Source: Argyresthia goedartella
Taxonomy: Eukaryota > Arthropoda > Insecta > Lepidoptera > Argyresthiidae
Direction of reading: 5' to 3'
Assembly: GCA_949825045.1 (NCBI GenBank)
Contig: OX463824.1
Location: forward strand, 33,238,269-33,302,268
Length of the DNA: 64,000 nt
Of this stretch, positions 53,446 to 61,971 are shown one piece after another. Numbering within the stretch: the first letter of the stretch is position 1; each line of letters opens with the position of its first letter. The position numbers and the translations under genes were made by a program. The notes under the pieces are model-generated. The model was not told where the DNA came from and did not search any database. It saw only the letters and a list, made by a program, of their open reading frames with translations.

Positions 53446-55350
53446 TTCGCTGAGTTTATGGATTATGAATTAGAGTTTATCCAAGAAGATAAGTGTCAAA
53501 TTTAAAGGTTCGGCCCAAAAAGACCGATGTCGCGTTCAATTATTATTCGTTCCGCAGAAAACAGTAAATATAACAATAATAAAAGCTTAATAAATTAAGC
53601 TAGAGTCTACTTCTAAACTAAATATAATTAAACAATTTAATGGCTGAAGAAGACGAAAGAAGTATAACAAAGCCTAAAGGAATGACAATTGGAATGGTTG
53701 TAGTATAGAGCGACGTGCGAAAGCACCAACCACAGAATTGGCGTTCTCTAGGTAGAGCCCAATTTGGACGCGTCAATGAATATGGCCCAATAAGACCTGT
53801 CTTATATCTAATTACAATGATACACCTAATAATTATACACCAACAGTCTATTCTAGTCTAGTCTCGTGATATCCTAGGTCAGGTAAAAACCAAGATGGCC
53901 GCCCGCTGTCACAATCAAATTTAGACGTCGATTTCACCGCTTCTATCAATCGGATTTCGCCGAGATTTAGGATTTGGGGAGCTATCGACCTACAGAACTC
54001 TATACTACTCAAAGCGAGACCAAAAACTTTTACAGCTCAGAAAGGTTTGAAAACTATGAAATAGTTAGAAATAGAATGCAGGAGCCTAATTTAAAAATTT
54101 TGACTTCCTATGACCAACCAGTCAAAAGTTACGGTCTCCCAAAGTTTTTCAAAATGGCGTCCGAATGTCAAACCCTGGGCGCGAAACGCTATAACATTAG
54201 TTCCGCAAGTCCGATTGCTCCCAAAATCGACAGCTAAGCTTGGCTTTACTTACCCGACCTATGTTTTATGAAAAAATTTTCATAAATTTTCAGCGGTTTT
54301 TTCAGCTCCAAAATTATCTTAAAGCTCCCCCGGGGTCGAGTCAAAAATCGTAATTTCAAAATTTAAAGTAGTTTTGGAAATATCAAATGAGAGAGAAATT
54401 TCAAAATGGCCGCCAAAATTTTCAAAGCTATATAACTCGGTCTCCAGTGAAGCTAGGTAGACCGACATTGGACTCAATCAGTGGGATTTTACAATTCCTA
54501 ATTTAATAAAATTATTAAATTACAGATTTTCCGATATTTTAGGAAAAATCATGAAAAAAGCTGTTTTAAATCCAATATATTTAAAAAAATAAAAAAGTTA
54601 ATTTTAATTTAGCAAAAATTGTTTTGCTAACTGTGTAAGAAAAAAATTTCAAAAATATATCTTCTTTCCAGAGAAATTAACAAGATTATGAAAAAAGTGA
54701 AAACTTTGGTTTTTTGCCTTAAATCTGTATTTTCTACAAAAAATTCTAGATTTTTTCGACAGCAGTCCTTGAGCAAGCGCGCAGCTATTTCCGTCTTAAA
54801 AAACAGGGGTCATCGATTTCGTTTCCGAGATATAATGTGTAGATTTTTTTTTAACCTATTTATTTTTATATCAAAAACTACACGTCAAAAAAATCCCAAA
54901 ATTTCACAAACTTTTTCAGAGATTAATCACTCTTTGTCCTAAAAAAATGGCATCTGTAGCTCAGCTCCTTCTTGAACCGCGGGCTTATAGATACTTGTTT
55001 TTTTCGTGATTGTGGCGTAGGTATTTAACCTAGAGGTCCAAAATTTTTATGGGAAGTAGGTATTAACTATAACCCCAGATATTTTTCGATTCACAATAAT
55101 CCCATCACAAACACAAAAGTAATTACGAAAAATATGTTTTTCTAACCTTAAATGAGGTTTTTCAGCTATGATGGGTCCAAACTGTAATCCTTAGTTGAAA
55201 AACTCCACACACGCACCTCGGCCTCACTGAGTCGCACACACAGACACTTTTTCCAGGAAAATCGGAGCACTTTTACTATTATTTATGAATTTTTAGCACG
55301 GAGCTGCTTGAAACTAGCAGCTTGCTCTGCGGAGGATGTGGCGAGACCGG
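53446..55350 (-). other. TRAS-like copy A 5' UTR
   Basis: About 1.9 kb between ORF1 and TTAGG array 2 with no conserved frame. It contains repeated TTTCAAAATGG(C)-type strings (about 53890, 54148, 54398). On the minus strand it starts CCGGTCTCGCCACATCC at 55350. Confidence 0.5.
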
Positions 55351-55382
55351 TTAGGTTAGGTTAGGTTAGGTTAGGTTAGGTT
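55351..55382 (+). repeat. Telomeric-type (TTAGG)n array 2
   Basis: Six perfect TTAGG units (55351-55380) plus TT, separating the 5' end of TRAS-like copy A from the SART-like fragment. Confidence 0.95.
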
Positions 55383-55864
55383 GTAGATGTATTCTTTATC
55401 CCTGTAGGTCGGGAGAAAGAATACATCTACAGTAATCCCTGCTTGGCGTAAGAGGCCCCTAAAAGGGAACCAGAGTTATGGGCGTTCAGACTTCCAACTC
55501 TGAACGCCTATGACTCCAAGACGACGACTGGGAGGGCACCTGAAGCTCTCCCAGGGCGGTCGCTGGCGGTCGCAAGCGGTCGGGGCGGGGGCCCTTGATC
55601 GCAACAGTGCGCCGCGAGGAGTTTACGACGGGATTGGTTGTGGCCGTTCCCGTCGTGAAGTGGGAGGAAGTTGAGATGCTTCCTCCCTGGGTGCTGGGGA
55701 CAGTTCCAGCGCGTGTCACCAGCGGTCCCGGAGCTGCCCTCACCATGCACCATGACGGCCACCCCGGGGGTTTTTAGTGGGTGCAAGCCCCACATAACCG
55801 CCCTGGCGCCCCCGCGCCTCGGCGGTATCCGTCAGGGATTTTCCCCCGGGCAACAAAAAAAAAA
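55383..55864 (+). mobile_element. SART-like 3' UTR fragment with hairpins
   Basis: A 482-bp GC-rich, non-coding fragment ending in an A-run (55855-55864) joined to TTAGG: poly(A) faces (TTAGG)n, the orientation known for SART elements and opposite to TRAS. Perfect hairpins: GTAGATGTATTCTTT (55383-55397) with its complement (55416-55430), a 15-bp stem; GGCGTTCAGA (55481-55490) with TCTGAACGCC (55499-55508); CTGGGAG (55528-55534) with CTCCCAG (55548-55554). No ORF is retained, so family assignment rests on orientation, composition and poly(A). Confidence 0.6.
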
Positions 55865-56062
55865 GTTAGGTTAGGTTAGGTTAGGTTAGGTTAGGTTAGG
55901 TTAGGTTAGGTTAGGTTAGGTTAGGTTAGGTTAGGTTAGGTTAGGTTAGGTTAGGTTAGGTTAGGTTAGGTTAGGTTAGGTTAGGTTAGGTTAGGTTAGG
56001 TTAGGTTAGGTTAGGTTAGGTTAGGTTAGGTTAGGTTAGGTTAGGTTAGGTTAGGTTAGGTT
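55865..56062 (+). repeat. Telomeric-type (TTAGG)n array 3
   Basis: 39 perfect TTAGG units (55866-56060), the longest array here, with no variant unit. Flanked by SART-like poly(A) on the left and TRAS-like poly(T) on the right. Confidence 0.97.
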
Positions 56063-56514
56063 TTTTTTTTTTTTTTTTTTTTTTTCTTCAATGAACATAC
56101 CGGGAAAATCCATCATGGACGTCTGGGAAGGGGAACCCAGACAGTGCCGGACTCCTACCGGCTAAAAACCCGATTTGTCCAGACAGTGTTTTTCCTCCGA
56201 CAAAATTACTCGGAGATATTATAAATTATGTTTTCTTTTGTCTTCTTCATCCAATTTCTTCCGTCACGTGAGACGTGCTCACGCTTTGTTACGTCTTGTA
56301 TCTTCATAGCATAAAACAGAACAAAATAAAGGAGAAATGTTTATTAACTAATTACTAAGAATTTTGTTAACTAATTACCATGACAACCACATCACATTTT
56401 TTTTTTTATTTTTTTTTTTTTTTAATACTTTTATATTTATTTAAAATATTCGGTTCTTTGATAGGTTTTTTTTTTATTTTTTTTTTTTTTTTATTTTTTT
56501 TTTTTAATTTCTTT

Positions 56515-59280
56515 TGTAAGGATCGGCCTATTAGGTGTGGAATGAGGCAGTCACATGTTCGAAAGACAGTTGTATATTGAGTCATGAATCATAATAAAGA
56601 GGCTATTTATAGATGTAAGTAGGGTTCAGGTGTGCATACACTACACCTTCCCCCTTTTTTGAAAGTAAAAAATATGCATATAATTTTTATGACATTTAAC
56701 AATTTAGATCTAATAACATCAAAACAACAATCTAATAAGTAACTAATTTCTGTAAAAATAACAATAAAATAAATCACCAGTGTAAAATATCAATTGAAAA
56801 TTTAAAATCTGTAAAAAATATAACAAATGAAAACCTTTTATATTTTTGTTTGCTGGATACAATTTTTCCAATACTATCAAAATCAACTATAACCATTTAT
56901 TACTATTTCTCACCCCTTTTTAACACCTATTTTTAAACAACTTCATTAAAGTACATTGATAATGATTACATAAGAACATCAGGTTATGTATTTTCTAAAA
57001 CTAATTTTGAATACACGAAATAAACGAATAAGTACATACACAAGTAAATACACGAAACTAAAATATCTATCTGTTTTAGGGGTAGGGTTGGCGACAATAA
57101 CATTTATTTATTTTTGCTTTCTCTTTCAGCAATATTTAAACTCATTCATTTTCTTACTTGCATACCAGACAACAAAAACAGACTTTAATCTCTACTTAAG
57201 TACATGCTCTCAATAACAAAAACAATACTTCTAATTTACTATCATACTCTCAAAATTACTAACTACAACACTAACAAATAACTCTTTGTCTATGTTTTAT
57301 TCAAACTTCTTTTTTTTCATATATTTAGTAAATACCATTTTTATATTTGTCATAAATCTCATTATTACTTTCTTATCCAAAAAACACTCTACATAAACAT
57401 AATATAATAACCATCTTTTCAAAACCCATCAAAATGTACTTTTCTTTTCATAAACAATCTCTTTCAAACAAAGTCTTTATTATAATCTCCTTATCACTTC
57501 ATATAGGTACTTTAATTATCGGGATCCGGACCCTTAATATTCACATGTAGTGAGTGCACATTTATAGGTACTTTTTATACACACTGGTATTTACTTTATA
57601 AGGTACTTTTTATAATAATACTTAAATACATAGACTAATAGTACCTGGCTCGCGAGCTTATTAGGTCATCGATATCCAACTTTCTCACGAAGGAAACTCG
57701 TCCACATCATGATCGAAGAGGAAGGATTCGTGCCTTGTACCTTGTACCTTTGAGACTTTGATGAAAATACAATAACATATCGGACTCGCCAATAGTTACG
57801 TACCATACTAAAAACATAACTTATACTCAATCAATACGAATCCTTCGAATTTTAAGATATTCTGTAAAGATTGGATGATCATTCCAACTTTTCTCGAAAA
57901 CTTAACAAACGAAGTGTTCCCAACTAACTTGCTCTGTGGCCTAGAGTAACAATCCTGCACATTCCACACCTTCTCTCAAATTCATACTTTTTATTCCTAA
58001 ACAAAAACCAACATTCCCAAATCCAAACAAAAATCAACTTTCCTATGTAATACTATCATAAAACTCAAAAATATGTAAGGATCGGCCTATTAGGTGTGGA
58101 ATGAGGCAGTCACATGTTCGAAAGACAGTTGTATATTGAGTCATGAATCATAATAAAGAGGCTATTTATAGATGTAAGTAGGGTTCAGGTGTGCATACAC
58201 TACACCTTCCCCCTTTTTTGAAAGTAAAAAATATGCATATAATTTTTATGACATTTAACAATTTAGATCTAATAACATCAAAACAACAATCTAATAAGTA
58301 ACTAATTTCTGTAAAAATAACAATAAAATAAATCACCTGTGTAAAATATCAATTGAAAATTTAAAATCTGTAAAAAATATAACAAATGAAAACCTTTTAT
58401 ATTTTTGTTTGCTGGATACAATTTTTTCAATACTATCAAAATCAACTATAACCATTTATTACTATTTCTCACCCCTTTTTAACACCTATTTTTAAACAAC
58501 TTCATTAAAGTACATTGATAATGATTACATAAGAACATCAGGTTATGTATTTTCTAAAACTAATTTTGAATACACGAAATAAACGAATAAGTACATACAC
58601 AAGTAAATACACGAAACTAAAATATCTATCTGTTTTAGGGGTAGGGTTGACGACATGAACGAATTTTATACATTTAAACAAAATAACACAAAATCATAAA
58701 ATAAATGAAACGCAAAACAAAAGTACATATTTCTCAATCCTTCTAAATCTCTTTCCTTTCTTCACGCATTTATTTACTTTTGTCAAATTTTATTCCATAA
58801 TCACTAACTACTTTTTTGTTTATTTATCCATTGCATACCTACTTCCATCTCAAAAGAAAATCGTCACATCTTATAAAAATATAAATCTTCATTGCAAAAC
58901 TATCAAAAATATACTCGCTTTTCATAAACAATCGCTATCAATCAAAGTCTCTATTTTATTATAATCTCCTTATCACTTCATATAGGTACTTTCATTATCG
59001 GGATCCGGACCCTTAATATTCACATGTAGTGAGTGCACATTTATAGGTACTTTTTATACACACTGGTAAATACCATATAAATAAAAATTTTTATAATAAT
59101 ACTTAAATACATAGACTACTAGTACCTGGCTCCAGGTCTACCTGCCTGAGCCTGCTCGCGAGCTTATTAGGTCATCGATATCCAACTTTCTCACGAAGGA
59201 AACTCGTTCACATCATGATCGAAGAGGAAGGATTCGTGCCTTGTACCTTGTACCTTTGAGACTTTGATGAAAATACAATA
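56515..59280 (-). mobile_element. Short-LTR element in tandem (LTR-internal-LTR-internal)
   Basis: Two 131-bp sequences that appear identical (56515-56645 and 58074-58204; TGT...ACA) behave as LTRs on the minus strand. Each has a TATAAATAG box, and on that strand each is preceded by a polypurine tract (AAAAAAGGGGGAAGG; plus-strand complement at 56646-56660 and 58205-58219). The LTR is followed by homologous internal sequence in both units (56646-57774 and 58205-59280). The middle parts (57088-57490 and 58648-58990) diverge strongly. Unit 2 stops at 59280 with no outer LTR. No gag-pol is encoded, so it is non-autonomous. The site compares with uninterrupted copy A at about 48205. Confidence 0.65.
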
Positions 59281-59389
59281 TTTATTTCGTAATTTACATA
59301 TACTTACTTTATATATAAATATTATATAATATACAATTATATAATTTTATATACAATTTTCTTACATTTACATTCTTATTACTATTTTG

Positions 59390-59426
<37 letters not shown>

Positions 59427-59450
59427 CTTATATGTTTCGAAACATGATTA

Positions 59451-61428
59451 TTATGTTCCAAGAACATATGGCTTCCTACCTATATTTTTGCTACCATTTC
59501 TTTTTCCTGCTTGCTGAACAATTCTTTCCATAAAATCTACAAATCGATCTTTAATTTTGCAAGTTAAGAATTCCGGCAGATTGTCTTTATTCAGCTTTAG
59601 GTCCGTTTCGATTTCTAGGTTCAATCTGTCGGCTCCATATTTAGGACACTCTAATAAGAGATGCGTGATTGTTTCATCCACCGCCGGATCACAGATGCAG
59701 GCGGGGCTATCCTTGCATTTAAACCTGTGGAGATAGAACGCAAAACCGCCATGACCCGTTAGCGCCTGCACAAGAAGAGGGTTTAGTTGTATATTTCTGA
59801 TCACTTTATAGGCTACCACGGCATTTGGGAGAAAGTCCTTAGTTACGGAAGCAGTCTCTCCAGTAACGTAGCGGTTGTTCCATTCGACCAGGGTCTCGTG
59901 GCGAATCTGTCTCTTAACAAACGACACTGGGCAAAGACCATAATCAGGTGCCGTCTTCCTTTGCAGTGCGGCTTCTTTGGCCAGCAAGTCGGCGCGCTCG
60001 TTTCCCTCCACTCCGACATGTGCTCTTATCCAGAATAACCTGATTTTTTTATTCTGTTAATAAAGCTGCCTGATATTACTCCTTATTTCGACAGCCAACG
60101 GGTGTGAGGAGTCCGGATTCTGAAGTAATTCCAGCGAGGATCTAGAGTCACTGAAGATATTTGCTTCGATATCTCTTTCCCTTAACAAAAGTTTCGTGGC
60201 CTGTAGCAGAGCGAACATCTCTGCCTGAAACACAGTGCAGAAAGGCTCCAGCCTGAACTTCCTGCTTTTCCGTTCCGTACCGTCCCGCCAGAAAGACAGT
60301 GCAGCCCCGACCCTGCCTTCAATTTTGCTTCCGTCAGTAAATACTTGTAAGCCCTGGATATTGTGTTTGGCTAGGGTCTGCAACTGCATATCTTCCAAGC
60401 AGGCGAATTCGACACTGAAGTTCTCAGCAGGATGAGGAGCTAGCGTGTAGTGCACCCTGCTCTCCAAGTCCCTCCCCCCTATAACTGCCAAAGGCTTGCC
60501 ACGCTTTGCTTCGTACAGCTTCGCCGCTTCGCGCACCCGCATGTCAAGGGGTAGCAGGCCGGAGAGCGCCAGAGCAGCACTTAGTGACACTGTCCTATGA
60601 GCTTTCACTAATTTTGTGCAAAACCTCTCTGCACTGAGTTTAGTTGTTTTTGCACGGATTTTCTCTCCGTCACCGGTGCCCAAGCGCTGGAGGCATACAT
60701 AATAATAGGCTCTACCACTGCGACGTATATCGTTCTGATAATCTCCGGATTTAGGCCCCATGAGATTTTGGCAGCCCGACATAGCTGCTTGTAAATGTTC
60801 GTAGCCTTAACACAGACATGGTTCACGTGTTTTTTGAAATTTAACTTATTGTCTATTATTAAACCTAGCAGCTTTATTTCTTCTTTCATAGCGATCTCAA
60901 CCTCGCCCATGTGGATGCACGGGGTGGTGAATTTCAGCTTATTTGTTATCACCATAGCGTGGGTCTTGTGTGCTGCGAACTTCAGTTTGTTCGTTCTACC
61001 CCATGCCACCACACGAGCCAGTGTTTCATCACCTTTTCTTTCTATGTCGGGTACCGAGTTTCCGGAAAATACCAGCACGATATCATCAGCAAATGCTTGG
61101 CAGTATACGCCTCTCTCGCCCAGTTCGTCCAGCAAAGGGTCTAGCAGGACGTTCCACATGGTTGGGCCCCCAATAGAGCCCTGAATGCAGCCCTTAGTCG
61201 TGGTTTTAGTAAACTCATGACCACCATAGCGAACACACACCTGCCTGTCAACGAGGTAGTCCGCCATCAAAGTCCGCAAGTTTCTTGGGCATCTCTTCTC
61301 CTGCAATCTACATTTGATGGCTGGCCACCAAGCTCTGTCGAAGGCTCCCTCTATATCTAGCGATATTACGATATTGATGAGTTTTTTGCTCAAGTTGCCT
61401 TTAATGTGTTGGAGCAAGTCGTATAGGG
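59451..61428 (-). pseudogene. TRAS-like copy B ORF2, partial
   Basis: Three frames: RT palm onward (60608-61417: LQHIKGNLSKKLINIVISLD, MADYLVDRQVCVRYGGHEF, GCIQGSIGGPTMWNVLLDP, AFADDIVLVF), RNase H (60057-60782: VFTDGSKIEGRVGAALSFW, FSDSRSSLELL) and RNase H end plus C-terminus (59451-60011: GNERADLLAKEAALQ, LTGHGGFAFYLHRFKCKDSP, CICDPAVDETITHLLLECP). It keeps Tyr where copy A has a TAG stop (61259) and lacks the 4-bp insertion of copy A near 49805. It has its own stop at 60058 and a frameshift around 60640-60780. Confidence 0.88.
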
Positions 61429-61505
61429 TTAGGTTAGGTTAGGTTAGGTTAGGTTAGGTTAGGTTAGGTTAGGTTAGGTTAGGTTAGGTTAGGTTAGGTT
61501 AGGTT

Positions 61506-61510
<5 letters not shown>
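61429..61510 (+). repeat. Telomeric-type (TTAGG)n array 4
   Basis: Sixteen perfect TTAGG units between the truncated 5' end of copy B and the poly(A) end of copy C. Confidence 0.97.
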
Positions 61511-61552
<42 letters not shown>

Positions 61553-61579
61553 TAGTGCATAATATGGGAAAATCCATCA

Positions 61580-61626
61580 TGGACACCTGGGAAGGAGACC
61601 CAGGTAGTGTCGGACTTCTACCGACT
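61580..61626 (-). promoter_or_regulatory. Conserved 3'-terminal hairpins, copy C
   Basis: Stem 1: ACCTGGG (61585-61591) with CCCAGGT (61599-61605). Stem 2: TCGG (61610-61613) with CCGA (61621-61624). Same positions and spacing as in copies A and B but with changed, still complementary bases. Confidence 0.75.
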
Positions 61627-61971
61627 AAAAACCCATATGCATGCCCTTTACACAGTTAATCCCCTGTCGTAGACAAGGCCCTTGTATATACAATTTTATT
61701 TTATTTAAAAGGTGTGCCTTAATGACATAAAAATAACTTAACCTAAACTTAAAATTTAACATACAAAGAAGCAATGGGAAAGCATTGGCTATTTAGTTTT
61801 TTTTTTTTTTGTTTTTCTCTCCTTTTTTTTTTTTTTTTGATTGCTTTTTTTTTTTTTTTTTTTTGCTCTTTTTTCTCTTTTTTTATTCCTAGTCTTAATT
61901 ATTACAACTTTTATAACATCTATGATATTAACTTATATTCTCATAATATAATTATATCATAGTTTAATAAA

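Larger units (their letters stand above)
47827..55350 (-). mobile_element. Full-length TRAS-like R1-clade retrotransposon (copy A)
   Basis: About 7.5 kb, minus strand, with (TTAGG)n on both sides (47807-47826 and 55351-55382). In order from the right: 5' UTR (about 1.9 kb), ORF1 with zinc knuckles, ORF2 with endonuclease, RT, RNase H and a Cys/His C-terminus, then a 3' UTR ending in A-residues joined to CCTAA repeats. From established knowledge, TRAS elements of silkworm insert in telomeric repeats with the poly(A) end facing (CCTAA)n and are about this size. Stops, frameshifts and an endonuclease active-site change show this copy is dead. Confidence 0.85.
56063..61428 (-). mobile_element. 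5'-truncated TRAS-like retrotransposon (copy B)
   Basis: Same family as copy A, minus strand. A poly(A) tail (T-run 56063-56085) faces CCTAA repeats. The 3' UTR is interrupted by a 2.77-kb LTR-element insertion (56515-59280), then ORF2 C-terminus, RNase H and part of RT. The 5' end is truncated inside RT at about 61428 (after the DLLQHIKGNLSKK region), directly against TTAGG array 4. 3'-UTR hairpins are at 56121-56142. A TA microsatellite (59391-59420) is absent from copy A. Confidence 0.88.

Noticed and set aside
55486..55874. Overlapping frames in the SART-like fragment
   Set aside because: Both strands are open only because of high GC; the fragment looks like a structured 3' UTR with poly(A).
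56380..56580. Phe-rich plus-strand frame
   Set aside because: It is translated from T-runs in the 3' UTR of a TRAS-like element; same for 61774-61962.
55351..61510. CRISPR-like array of repeats
   Set aside because: TTAGG units are contiguous 5-mers with no spacers, the insect telomere repeat.
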